A DNA stretch of 64,000 nt from Anoxybacterium sp963668245. GTDB lineage: Bacteria; Bacillota; Clostridia; Peptostreptococcales; Anaerovoracaceae. Within the stretch, counting starts at the first letter, position 1. Every line of letters begins with the position of its first letter. Positions 26,440 through 35,291 of this stretch are shown here, piece after piece. The stretch spans positions 2,418,001-2,482,000 of the forward strand of contig OY764195.2 in NCBI GenBank assembly GCA_963668245.2, in the 5' to 3' direction. The notes beneath the pieces were generated by a model that was given only the letters and a program-made list of their open reading frames with translations, did not search any database and had not been told where the DNA came from. The position numbers and the translations under genes are program-made.

Positions 26440-28104
26440 CTATCTTAAACTACAGAATCCTTTTACAATTTCTTCTGCAGCTTTGATACCATCCACAGCT
26501 GCTGACATAATTCCACCTGCATATCCGGCACCTTCTCCAGCAGGATAAATTCCTTCGACATTTCCCATCAAGCCTTCGTCACGCAGAATACGTACAGGAG
26601 AAGAACTTCTTGTTTCAACACCTACCATAACACCTTGTTCCCCATCAAATCCTTTTAACTTTCTACCCAATACAGGGAAGGCTTCTTTCATAGCTTCTAC
26701 AGCAAACGCAGGTAAACACTGGGTCAAATCAGCCCACCGAAAACCTGGTCTATAAGAGGGCGATGATTCCTCATTCATTTTCTCAGGACTACTTTCACAA
26801 GTCGGAAAATTGGTACCATCGTTTTTTTTCATAAAGTCTTGAATCTTTTGAGCTGGCGCAGAATAATCAGATCCTCCCGCTGCAAATGCTAGTTTTTCAT
26901 ATTTTTCCTGAAAATCCAACCCAGAAAGTGGATGGTCGCTTTCAAAATCTCCAGGGTTTACATCCACTAAAAGCGCGCTATTTGCATAATCCGCATCACG
27001 ATTATGATAACTCATACCATTTGTTACAACACAATTTTCCTGAGAGGAGGCCCCAATGATATATCCACCTGGACACATGCAAAAAGTATAAACCCCTCGC
27101 CCATTATTACAATGGTGGGAAAGTTTATAATCTGCCGCACCAAGATGATATTCCTCCCACTTTACACCATACTGAGAAGTATTGATCATTGACTGTGGAT
27201 GCTCCACTCTTACCCCAATTGAGAAAGGCTTTTGGCTCATGACAACACCATCTTTATGTAGTTGACGAAACGTATCTCTTGCGCTGTGACCAATAGCTAA
27301 AATCAATTGTTCTGTTTCAATGTATTTGCCAGACTCAAGAGATATACCTTTCAGCTTTAAGCCTACTGCTGTTTGTTCCACATCCAGTCCGTTTAGTTTT
27401 TCTTCAAACAGAATCTGCCCTCCGTTTTCCAATATTCTTTTACGGATTGATATTACCACTTTTCGCAGAACATCCGTTCCAATATGTGGCTTTTGCTTAT
27501 AGAGTAGCTCTTTTGGCCCGCCTGATTTTACAAATTCTCCCAACACCTTTCGGACGCGAATATTCTTTATTTGCGTTGTCAGTTTTCCATCAGAAAAAAG
27601 CCCAGCACCGCCTTCTCCAAATTGAACATTAGAGGATTCGTTTAGCACGCCATTTTGCCAAAAATTCTCTACATCGTGTATTCTTTTTTCTAATTGTTTG
27701 CCACGCTCCAAGATAATAGGTTCATATCCAAGCTCCGCCAGTAAAAGTCCTGCAAACATACCACAAGGCCCAAATCCAACGATTACGGGTGGATGTTTGA
27801 GTTGCTTGCTTCCCTTTGCTGGAGCTTCATATCTCGTATCAGGTGTCTGTTCTAATTTCACTTTTGTACAACGAGACAACAAAAATGCCTCAGCATCTGG
27901 TTCTGCCATGTTCTCCAGAATTGGTTGAAAATCAACGGAATACACATATTTAATCTCGCTTTTATTTCTAGCATCAATAGATTCTTTGATCAATTGATAC
28001 TTCTTAATTTCTAAGCCTTTGATGCCTAACTTTTTTATGATTTCTATTGGAATTACGTCAATTGATTCTTCTACGCTTCTTTTTACTTCATGTATTCTGA
28101 GCAT
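26440..28104 (-). CDS. FAD-dependent dehydrogenase (COG2509-type)
   Basis: 554 residues. GFGPCGMFAG (110-119) is the FAD dinucleotide-binding motif; an N-terminal domain of about 100 residues precedes it and a GYAGGIMSAAVDGI motif near the C-terminus closes the FAD site. This family of large oxidoreductases is widespread in anaerobes and has no agreed function. ATG at 28104 is chosen because TTAGGA stands six bases before it and it overlaps the preceding gene by 17 bases. Ends in TAG, in frame with cobO. Confidence 0.85.
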   Translation of the reverse strand: MLRIHEVKRSVEESIDVIPIEIIKKLGIKGLEIKKYQLIKESIDARNKSEIKYVYSVDFQPILENMAEPDAEAFLLSRCTKVKLEQTPDTRYEAPAKGSKQLKHPPVIVGFGPCGMFAGLLLAELGYEPIILERGKQLEKRIHDVENFWQNGVLNESSNVQFGEGGAGLFSDGKLTTQIKNIRVRKVLGEFVKSGGPKELLYKQKPHIGTDVLRKVVISIRKRILENGGQILFEEKLNGLDVEQTAVGLKLKGISLESGKYIETEQLILAIGHSARDTFRQLHKDGVVMSQKPFSIGVRVEHPQSMINTSQYGVKWEEYHLGAADYKLSHHCNNGRGVYTFCMCPGGYIIGASSQENCVVTNGMSYHNRDADYANSALLVDVNPGDFESDHPLSGLDFQEKYEKLAFAAGGSDYSAPAQKIQDFMKKNDGTNFPTCESSPEKMNEESSPSYRPGFRWADLTQCLPAFAVEAMKEAFPVLGRKLKGFDGEQGVMVGVETRSSSPVRILRDEGLMGNVEGIYPAGEGAGYAGGIMSAAVDGIKAAEEIVKGFCSLR

Positions 28105-29287
28105 GTTCATTCCTAACTTTCTGTGCTGCAGCACTGCCAGCCGCATAGCCTGAATGCCATGCCCACTGCAAATTATACCCGCCACATTTTTCGTCTATAT
28201 CTACTACTTCTCCAGCAAAATACAGGCCTGAAAGAATCCTTGATTCCATACTGTTTTCTTGTATCTCATCAAGTAAGATGCCCCCAGCCGTCACTTGTGC
28301 TTCTTTCCACCCTTTTGTACCATCAATGATAATATCCCATTGTTTTAAAATTTTACTAATCTTTTGAATCTCTTCGGATTCAAGCGTTGATGCAAGCCGT
28401 TGCTCCGAAAACCCCAATCGCTCTATCAAGACAGGAATTAGCTTTTTATGAATCGTTCCTTCAAAAAAATCGATTAGATTACGATTTCCAATCCATTGTT
28501 TTCGCTCTGCCAGTCTAACATTTAAATCGTCTTCTGTGTATTCTGGGAATAAATCCAACCGAACCCAATCACCCTTCTCATAATTCTTACTGAGATTTAA
28601 TACACAGATACCAGAAATTCCATCTGCTGTAAATTGAATTTCTCCTTTTTCACAATCAACAGCACTGCCATTTCTGAATAACGTTACTACACCTTTCGTT
28701 CGAACACCTTTCAACTGCTTAAACCATTCAAATGGCGATACCATTTGTACTAAGGAGGGCATGGTCCTTTTCAGTGTATGCCCGAGTTTCTTCCCAAATC
28801 CATATCCATCCCCTGTACTTCCAAATTGTGGACCTGCCTTACCTCCTGTAGCAATGATTAGTTTTTTTCCTTGTACAACACTACCATTGGATAAAAGAAT
28901 CTGGAATACATCTTTGTCGTAATTTACTTCCGTTACCAAAGATTTCAATTGGATTTTTATTCCTTGATCTTTCAGTTTATATAATAATATATTCAAAACA
29001 GAGGATGCTTGTTCCGAATAAGGATATATACGCCCTTCTGCCTCTTCCCTTGTTTCTAGTCCTAAATGCTGAAAAAACAGTAATGTATCTCCTGCTCCTA
29101 TTGCATTTACATTGGTAATGTTACATCTCCCATTTCCTGTAGCTAGCAACTTTTTTCCCATTGAGTCGTTTTTCTCTAATATGCAAATACTGGTTGCACC
29201 AAAATTTGATGCTGCAATCCCAGCCATCATACCCGCAGCACCTCCACCAATGATAACAACTTCATATAGGCATTTCTTTAGATCCAT
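28088..29287 (-). CDS. FAD-dependent oxidoreductase, HI0933/BaiN-like
   Basis: 399 residues. GGGAAGMMAG (14-23) is the FAD-binding motif, ATGNGRCNITN (about 48-58) and ATGGKAGPQFGSTGDGYG are the signatures of the HI0933 family, and CGGYNLQWAWHSGY sits at the C-terminus. Family members include BaiN, linked to bile acid dehydroxylation, but most are uncharacterised. GGAGGTATT precedes ATG. It overlaps the next FAD oxidoreductase, so the two are co-translated and may act together. Confidence 0.87.
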   Translation of the reverse strand: MDLKKCLYEVVIIGGGAAGMMAGIAASNFGATSICILEKNDSMGKKLLATGNGRCNITNVNAIGAGDTLLFFQHLGLETREEAEGRIYPYSEQASSVLNILLYKLKDQGIKIQLKSLVTEVNYDKDVFQILLSNGSVVQGKKLIIATGGKAGPQFGSTGDGYGFGKKLGHTLKRTMPSLVQMVSPFEWFKQLKGVRTKGVVTLFRNGSAVDCEKGEIQFTADGISGICVLNLSKNYEKGDWVRLDLFPEYTEDDLNVRLAERKQWIGNRNLIDFFEGTIHKKLIPVLIERLGFSEQRLASTLESEEIQKISKILKQWDIIIDGTKGWKEAQVTAGGILLDEIQENSMESRILSGLYFAGEVVDIDEKCGGYNLQWAWHSGYAAGSAAAQKVRNEHAQNT

Positions 29288-29364
29288 AATACCTCCAGGA
29301 TAATCTATTTCTCACCATATCATACCATCGAAAGAAGCATTCTGCAATTTAAAGATTACACAAT

Positions 29365-29408
29365 AAAAACTGCAAAGAATCACTGTTCAAGAGGTGATAT
29401 CTTTGCAG
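29365..29408 (-). terminator. Terminator of the AI-2E-type transporter gene
   Basis: Minus-strand hairpin CTGCAAAGATATCAC / GTGATTCTTTGCAG with one bulged base, followed by TTTTTATT. Confidence 0.8.
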
Positions 29409-29458
29409 AATATAATGCAATCTAATCTTCTATACCATTCATTTTACTGCGTTGTTTT

Positions 29459-30508
29459 TTAATCTTTTTCCCTCTTTTTTGTAGAAATACTCCCGTAGTC
29501 CACTTCAAGTGCATTCATCAAGAAGATAAAAATCGGAACACCGATTAGCAATCCCCAAACTTTTAGGTAATGTTCTGATACTAAAAGAATAATAAAGACA
29601 AAGCAAACGGGAAGTTCGGTCTGATCTGACATAAGCTTTGGATTCAGTACATAAGCCTCTAATCCATGGATAATAATAATCATTAAGACAACAGCCAGCA
29701 CTTTACTAAACCCACCGATGTTAAAGGCGATAATCGTAAGAGGAACCAGTGAAATCACCATGCCAGCTACAGGAATCAGACCAAGGAAGAAAATCATAAC
29801 ACCAAGTCCCATAATCTGAGGAAATCCAAGTACCGTTAGAATAATCATAGAAACCAATGAATTAATCATTGCAATGGTAACTTGAACTTTCATCACTTTT
29901 CCAAAAGTTTTTACAAAGTTTCCACCAAAGGTCATCCAGTAAGAGTACATGAAAGAAATCCGACTGTCCGCTAGCATTTCACCAAATTTCTTTATTTTAT
30001 TCTTTTCTAATAACAACAAAAAGCTTAGCACCAAAGATAAAAAAAGATTAACTCCAAAGCCACCAACCTTGGTCACACCAGAAGCAAGCATTACGCCAGC
30101 TTCAGCAATATATTTATTGAAATCAATGTGTTGGATTGCTTCGGCAAGTCTTGGATCTAACGCATCACGTACGGAATTGATATCAAAATTCATAAAGATA
30201 TTTGCTAGTTCGGTAAATTGTTCCGCTAATTTAGGAACAATTTCAACACTTGCAACCGTCATGATAATAATAAATGCAATATATAGTACCGTCAAAATGA
30301 AGCTGTCAGGTACTGGAACGGACAACATTTTCTTTCGTCTTCTTTGGATTATCTCTATCAAATGGTAAAAGACAAAAGTAATAATGAAAGTAAGCAATAC
30401 AATATTTAACATATACCAAATGGTAATGAATATAAGACCCATTCCAATTAATGATACAATGCGTTCCTTGATATCTGGTTGTCTTGGTTGATTGTTTTCT
30501 TCTGTCAT
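29459..30508 (-). CDS. AI-2E family transporter (PerM/YhhT-like)
   Basis: 349 residues with about eight membrane segments and the long soluble loop between the early and late helices seen in the family; GLEAYVLNPKLM is the conserved C-terminal motif. Family members export autoinducer-2 or act as Na+/H+ antiporters; which applies is unknown. It is monocistronic, with its own terminator. Confidence 0.85.
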   Translation of the reverse strand: MTEENNQPRQPDIKERIVSLIGMGLIFITIWYMLNIVLLTFIITFVFYHLIEIIQRRRKKMLSVPVPDSFILTVLYIAFIIIMTVASVEIVPKLAEQFTELANIFMNFDINSVRDALDPRLAEAIQHIDFNKYIAEAGVMLASGVTKVGGFGVNLFLSLVLSFLLLLEKNKIKKFGEMLADSRISFMYSYWMTFGGNFVKTFGKVMKVQVTIAMINSLVSMIILTVLGFPQIMGLGVMIFFLGLIPVAGMVISLVPLTIIAFNIGGFSKVLAVVLMIIIIHGLEAYVLNPKLMSDQTELPVCFVFIILLVSEHYLKVWGLLIGVPIFIFLMNALEVDYGSISTKKREKD

Positions 30509-30586
30509 GTTTACACCTAAATAAGCTTATTCCTTTCTGTTGATTACAAGCTTATGGTAGCATATCCAGGGCTAATTTGCAATTGA

Positions 30587-31354
30587 TTACTCATTGGTTT
30601 TTGATTCTTTGACATATTTATGACAATAGGAACAGTTCTTATGATTTGCAAGACAATTATCGCAATCTGCCTCTAGAAAATATTTTTTCTGATTTGTCAA
30701 AAGAAACATCCCAACACAAGATTTTTGAGGTATCATCATCCCACTTTCGTGACATGAAAGGCCAATTTGATTTCCATCTACGAGCGTGAAGAAATCTTTA
30801 ATCTGGGATAGTTCCATACCATAAAAACCAGGTCCAATAGAATCTGTCAAATAGTAATCAGCTAAACCCTGACTCCTCATGTTCTTTCGTTCTTCCACTC
30901 CCAAATAGTCAATAATCTTCTTTTTTAATATATCAAGAGCCGCATCAATGTATGAGGTGCCCCAAATATCAGCGTAAAACTGGTCTAGCATTGGCCAATC
31001 GGATGGAATCTTTATATTTCCTCCAGTGAGAAGATAAAGATAGACGGTATGAATCGTGTCATTAGAAAACTTCCTAAACTCTGGGCAAACAAACGCAACA
31101 TGGTTCATGGTCAATGAGTCCTCATGTAGTATAAATGACTGGCTCGAAAGAATGATTGCTTTCAGTTCCACCTGAGTCTTTAACACTTCATGTACCAAAA
31201 GAGCCTGTTCCATCATTCTTTTGCTTTTTTCATTATCTCTATCCATTCCAACCATCTTATTGAAATAGGTCAAGGCAGAAGCATATGCCTCCGCCTTGGA
31301 TATGGTTTCAATATGATAATTCGTTTGTTCTTTTTTATAAGAATCACTTTGCAT
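30587..31354 (-). CDS. B12-dependent methionine synthase activation domain-like protein
   Basis: 255 residues. The segment GPGFYGMELSQ followed by IGLSCHESGMMIPQKSCVG matches the reactivation domain of cobalamin-dependent methionine synthase (MetH), which binds AdoMet and helps remethylate oxidised cobalamin. The C-terminus has four cysteines, C231/C234/C241/C244, absent from MetH and possibly binding metal or an Fe-S cluster. ATG overlaps the end of the UroD-like gene by 11 bases. Stand-alone proteins of this type accompany corrinoid methyltransferases, fitting the neighbours. Full-length MetH is excluded by size. Confidence 0.75.
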   Translation of the reverse strand: MQSDSYKKEQTNYHIETISKAEAYASALTYFNKMVGMDRDNEKSKRMMEQALLVHEVLKTQVELKAIILSSQSFILHEDSLTMNHVAFVCPEFRKFSNDTIHTVYLYLLTGGNIKIPSDWPMLDQFYADIWGTSYIDAALDILKKKIIDYLGVEERKNMRSQGLADYYLTDSIGPGFYGMELSQIKDFFTLVDGNQIGLSCHESGMMIPQKSCVGMFLLTNQKKYFLEADCDNCLANHKNCSYCHKYVKESKTNE

Positions 31355-32696
31355 GCTTTCTTACTTCCTCTAATAACTCTTCTCTGCTTGGAATAATCGA
31401 CTCCCATTTCACGACACCATTGATACACATAGATGGAAGCTTTGCAATGCCCATTTTCCTTGTTCTTGCAATGTCTTCCTTTCTAGTATACTTATACACA
31501 TTATATTTAGCAATGTCTTTCATTTCTTCATATGCATCCACAACACTACTTTGCATATACGTACATGCTGCGCATTGTTCTGGATCTAGTAAGAACAGCT
31601 CAATCAGAACATGGTCTAAGTTTTCATAATCAGGTAGTTCTACATCAATATCATCAACAACTACCTGATAATTTTCCAACAGTTTTCTTGCATCCTTAGG
31701 ATGTTTCACCGCATTGGAAACAGCCACAGAGTTTTCAATTGGCGTATCATATGGCATATCGCATCCTGGGCTTACAATCAGGTTAAAATGGTCGGTTACA
31801 TCCATAAGATCAATTACAAACTTCATGTTGTCTTCTTGTGTACCATAAAGCATTGTTGTAGTCAAAGGGATATTGCCACCAATAGAGATATTATAACGAT
31901 CAGTTACTTCTTTTGCTGTTCTCAAATCTACATTTTCATCGATTGAAATACCATCCGGATTCATCTTACACATTGCTTCTATTTGTTTGGTTGCATTTCC
32001 ACATACAAAGAAGCATGAATACGCATTTTTTGCACGTATAAAATCAAAGACCGCACGAAACGGTTCAGTAAGAATTTTCTCGATATGTCTTGGTGAAATC
32101 TGACTTACCAATGGATCTACGACAGCGATTACATCCATACCTGCTTCAATATACATCTCAGAAACTCTGCATGCTACTTCAGCACAAAAACCAACAAGTT
32201 CTTTCACATAATCGGCATTACGCATCATATCCATGAAAATATTACTGCCACGCAAATGAGATGCTAACGTAAACGGTCCACATACAAGCCCATATAAAGC
32301 AACCTCATCACCAACTTCTGCTTTCATTCTCTTCATCGCATCTAAGATCACTGGAATTCGGCCTGATTCTTCCGTAGGCATTTTGCATAGGCAGGGAATT
32401 TCATTTCCCTCTGCGAAAGGGTGGGTTTTCACGGAAGGTGGGTTGTCTTTTGCCCACACCAATTCACAGCCCAAGATTTCAGCTTCAATTTGTAAATCAA
32501 ATACAATTGGCATTCCATCTGGCGTATATATCTTTTTTACTTCCAATAAAGACTCTACTAATTTGTCAGCATCTGTCAATATTTCTTGTGCACTATATCC
32601 TTTCAGCTTACCTGCATGAATCCCAGCAAAAGGAACCCATGGTAATTGATCTGTTTTTTCATGCCTTAGTGTCTGTAAGACAAGTTCTTTACCCAT
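31344..32696 (-). CDS. Uroporphyrinogen decarboxylase/MtaA-like methyltransferase with C-terminal thioredoxin-like domain
   Basis: 450 residues from ATG at 32696 (GGAGGA six bases before). Residues 1-345 are a UroD-family barrel of the MtaA/CmuA type, which transfer methyl groups between corrinoid proteins and a thiol or folate. Of the usual zinc ligands, C232 (VCGN) and C312 (SPGCDMP) are present but the His two residues before the first Cys is Phe (F230). Residues about 360-450 look like a thioredoxin/glutaredoxin fold: C375-A-A-C378, then a KLPSMCING segment with the expected cis-proline (P421). I know no standard methyltransferase with this fusion. It lies in a corrinoid locus with a MetH-activation-like gene. 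Confidence 0.8.
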   Translation of the reverse strand: MGKELVLQTLRHEKTDQLPWVPFAGIHAGKLKGYSAQEILTDADKLVESLLEVKKIYTPDGMPIVFDLQIEAEILGCELVWAKDNPPSVKTHPFAEGNEIPCLCKMPTEESGRIPVILDAMKRMKAEVGDEVALYGLVCGPFTLASHLRGSNIFMDMMRNADYVKELVGFCAEVACRVSEMYIEAGMDVIAVVDPLVSQISPRHIEKILTEPFRAVFDFIRAKNAYSCFFVCGNATKQIEAMCKMNPDGISIDENVDLRTAKEVTDRYNISIGGNIPLTTTMLYGTQEDNMKFVIDLMDVTDHFNLIVSPGCDMPYDTPIENSVAVSNAVKHPKDARKLLENYQVVVDDIDVELPDYENLDHVLIELFLLDPEQCAACTYMQSSVVDAYEEMKDIAKYNVYKYTRKEDIARTRKMGIAKLPSMCINGVVKWESIIPSREELLEEVRKHAK

Positions 32697-32748
32697 TTCC
32701 GATCCTCCAATATTATTCATTGATTCTACTTGATATTACGATATCTCT

Positions 32749-32777
32749 ATTATAAGAAAAGCCTTCTTTAGAAACAA
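32749..32777 (-). promoter_or_regulatory. Possible sigma-70 promoter of the UroD-like gene
   Basis: Minus strand TTGTTT, 17 bases, TATAAT, about 55 bp before the start codon. It overlaps the pylD terminator hairpin. Perfect -10, weak -35. Confidence 0.4.
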
Positions 32778-32784
32778 GAAGACT
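32753..32784 (-). terminator. Terminator after pylD
   Basis: Minus-strand hairpin GTCTTCTT / AAGAAGGC with one G-T pair, then TTTTCTTAT. It separates pylD-ramA-like transcription from the UroD-like gene. Confidence 0.55.
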
Positions 32785-32896
32785 TCTTAGATAATTTTGT
32801 ATATATTTTGTTTTTTTGTAGGATGCCAAGGTTTTTAATCTTTATTTTTATAATGATATTTTGTTTTTTTGGATTTTATTAAGTTTATTGGTTTAT

Positions 32897-33694
32897 CTAC
32901 AAAGTCATTCCTAGCATGGTTGCCGTCCCGATTTCAAGAAAATCATGAATCAATTGGTTTTCATGAAACAAGTATGCTTCCTGATCAAGAGACAATGGAA
33001 TCCCAGGTGCAGCAATCCATGCATCTGGATGAAGCATTCCAGTATGGATCCAATTGCCCTGACTGGTTGCATCAATCACAACTTTAAAACGTTGCATCTC
33101 TGAAATATCGGAAAGAGCCGTAGCACCGCTCCATCCCATGGCTTTCATTCGTTTTTCGTCGGTATCATATCCAGTCACTCGGATCCCTTTTTTGAGCAGA
33201 CGCTTCAAGAATTCTTGTCCCAAAACACCAAAACCCAACAGTAAAACTTCTTTTCCAACAAGTCCGCCTTGGGCTTCTTCTAAAGCAGTTAAATACCCTG
33301 CCGCAGTAGCCACATTATTATCTGCTATTTTTTTCTTATTGAGACTAAAGGAAATATAGCGCTCATCATCAGCCATAAAAAGGATATCTGCATCTTTTCT
33401 ATGAGCTTCATAAATTCCATTCATATCACTACATTCGGCGACAAAGCTAGTAAAATCCATGATGCGCGCCACCGCAGCTACTGCCTCTGAAAAGGTGTCG
33501 CTCACACCTTCACCAGACGAAATCGGTACAATTCCTACTTTAATTTGTTGTGCCGCCCTTTTCAAATCAGATACAGACCATCCACTCGCCTTCGCAGCTA
33601 GTGTAATATAGTCCAATCCAGTCTTGTCTTTTAGTTTGCTCTCGTTTGCTTTTATGCTGTCTTTCATATCATGTACCCACTCATTATTTTTCAT
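32897..33694 (-). CDS. pylD: PylD-like dehydrogenase (3-methylornithyl-N6-lysine dehydrogenase family)
   Basis: In pyrrolysine biosynthesis PylD oxidises L-lysine-N6-3R-methyl-D-ornithine so that it cyclises to pyrrolysine. The 265-residue protein follows the Methanosarcina PylD pattern from end to end: KVGIVPISSGEG (52-63), SFxxE then LFMADDE (105-111), the Rossmann loop GFGVLG (154-159), GYDTDE (175-180), AAPGIP and the C-terminal IGTATMLG. No other dehydrogenase family I know has this set. Its ATG directly follows the TAG stop of the RamA-like gene, with AGGAG inside that gene's end. pylB, pylC, pylS and pylT are not in the window. Its own stop is TAG, with TAA four codons later. Confidence 0.85.
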   Translation of the reverse strand: MKNNEWVHDMKDSIKANESKLKDKTGLDYITLAAKASGWSVSDLKRAAQQIKVGIVPISSGEGVSDTFSEAVAAVARIMDFTSFVAECSDMNGIYEAHRKDADILFMADDERYISFSLNKKKIADNNVATAAGYLTALEEAQGGLVGKEVLLLGFGVLGQEFLKRLLKKGIRVTGYDTDEKRMKAMGWSGATALSDISEMQRFKVVIDATSQGNWIHTGMLHPDAWIAAPGIPLSLDQEAYLFHENQLIHDFLEIGTATMLGMTL

Positions 33695-35134
33695 CTAGCA
33701 ATCTCCTGCTGTAGTTTCTGGGAAATACATCCCTAGAAGGTATTCTTTTTCAAATTTTGGATGTGAAGCAAGTTCCACATGCCCTACACTTTGAGCAATA
33801 AAATCCCCTTGCTTTCTCACCGCAGAAGACAATAATGCCATACAAGAACCTACACCAGCAGCATTTCCAATATGTTCTACCTTTTCAACAGATACCGCTG
33901 GTAAAAGGCCAATGTCTAATGCACTGTTTTTATCAATATAGCTTCCAAAAGCTCCTGCTAATAGAACCCGATCAATTTCTTTCGTACTACTTTCCAAAGA
34001 ATGAAGCAATACCTGGACCCCAGCCCAAATTGCACCTTTTGCCAGTTGCACTTCTCTGATATCTTTTTGATTGATGACAATATCTTTCCCATCATCACCA
34101 AAGTGCAACACAAATTCATTGCCATTCTCTTTTTTTCGAAATCGATTAAGCATTGCAGGAGCAAATCCTTCGCTTTCAGCCGTATCACGAGTTATTAGGT
34201 TTCCTCTAAAATTGATGATTCCATTGTTAAACAATTGTGCCATTACATCAATCAAACCGGAGCCGCAAATACCGATTGGCACCGTATTTCCAATTACCTT
34301 CAGTGTAACAGCGTTTTTATTTATTTTAACATTTTCGATTGCTCCATTTGATGCACGCATTCCATGATAGATGCGAGCCCCTTCAAATGCTGGACCAGCA
34401 GCCGTAGAGCAAGAAAGCATTTTTCCATCTTTACATAAAACAATCTCGCCGTTTGTTCCTACATCAATGGCAAGAATTAAACCTTTCTGGTTCTGCAAAT
34501 CTGCAGCTAGAATCATACCTACGATGTCTGCTCCCACATGCCCAGCAATATTTGGCAAAACATGCACAATAGCAGACGGATTACAATTCAACTTCATCTC
34601 TTCCGCATTTTTTGTCACAGCCCCTTCATATGCAGGTTCAAAAGGAGCCCTGGCAAGACTGGATGGATCTATTCCCAGCAAAAGATGCCCCATGGTTGTA
34701 TTACCTACGATTGTAATTCGATGGATTTGATCTCTTTTAAAACTATATTGCTTTGAAAAAGTATCCATCATTTCGTTGAGGCATAAAATGATTGCTTGAT
34801 GAATACGATTTAAATTTTCATCAGAAGAAGAAGCATATGTAATCCTAGAAATAACGTCCGCGCCATATTTCCCTTGAGGATTTGTTTTAGCAATAGAGTC
34901 CACCATACGGCTCTGATTCAAATCCCAAAGCATGCCAACTACCGTAGTTGTTCCTATATCGAAAGCAACACCGTAGGTTGTTTCACTATATTCTTTATCA
35001 TCAAAAGGTTCTGGAACAAAACCTTCTGGCAAATTAGTCAATTTCTTTTTTCTTGTTGTTGTATCAAATAAATTGCATCTGCCACAAAGCTCACAATTTC
35101 CACCGCCGATGCATAAACCACCAGTAACACTCAT
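33695..35134 (-). CDS. RamA/RACo-like corrinoid activation ATPase (ASKHA fold), compact form
   Basis: 479 residues. Proteins of this kind use ATP to reduce inactive Co(II) corrinoid proteins back to Co(I). AFDIGTTTVVGML (about 57-69) and the later AIDVGTNGEI are the two phosphate loops of the ASKHA fold, with GAFGSY near the C-terminus. RamA ends in a two-cluster ferredoxin and RACo starts with a 2Fe-2S ferredoxin; neither is here. Instead an N-terminal C8-x5-C14-x2-C17-x2-C20 motif could hold an Fe-S cluster or metal. AAAGGAAAC precedes ATG. First gene of the unit with pylD and divergent from the PocR-AraC regulator. Confidence 0.83.
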   Translation of the reverse strand: MSVTGGLCIGGGNCELCGRCNLFDTTTRKKKLTNLPEGFVPEPFDDKEYSETTYGVAFDIGTTTVVGMLWDLNQSRMVDSIAKTNPQGKYGADVISRITYASSSDENLNRIHQAIILCLNEMMDTFSKQYSFKRDQIHRITIVGNTTMGHLLLGIDPSSLARAPFEPAYEGAVTKNAEEMKLNCNPSAIVHVLPNIAGHVGADIVGMILAADLQNQKGLILAIDVGTNGEIVLCKDGKMLSCSTAAGPAFEGARIYHGMRASNGAIENVKINKNAVTLKVIGNTVPIGICGSGLIDVMAQLFNNGIINFRGNLITRDTAESEGFAPAMLNRFRKKENGNEFVLHFGDDGKDIVINQKDIREVQLAKGAIWAGVQVLLHSLESSTKEIDRVLLAGAFGSYIDKNSALDIGLLPAVSVEKVEHIGNAAGVGSCMALLSSAVRKQGDFIAQSVGHVELASHPKFEKEYLLGMYFPETTAGDC

Positions 35135-35226
35135 ACCAGTTTCCTTTCATTTTATAAAGCATTTGTACTATTTTGTATATTATACATGAATCCCCTTTCT
35201 TCGAAAAGCAATTAGCGCAAGAATTC

Positions 35227-35255
35227 TTGTTCAAAATCGTATTTTATGCTACTAT
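35227..35255 (+). promoter_or_regulatory. Possible promoter of the PocR-AraC gene
   Basis: TTGTTC, 17 bases, TACTAT, about 37 bp before the start codon. Four of six bases match at -10. On the minus strand a TATAAT lies near 35187, as a possible -10 for the RamA-like gene. Confidence 0.35.
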
Positions 35256-35291
35256 TTTCGTATTCAAACAATATTCAACTTGGAGGTATCA

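Noticed and set aside
32885..32899. Meaningful read-through extension of PylD past its TAG
   Set aside because: Only three further codons before TAA.
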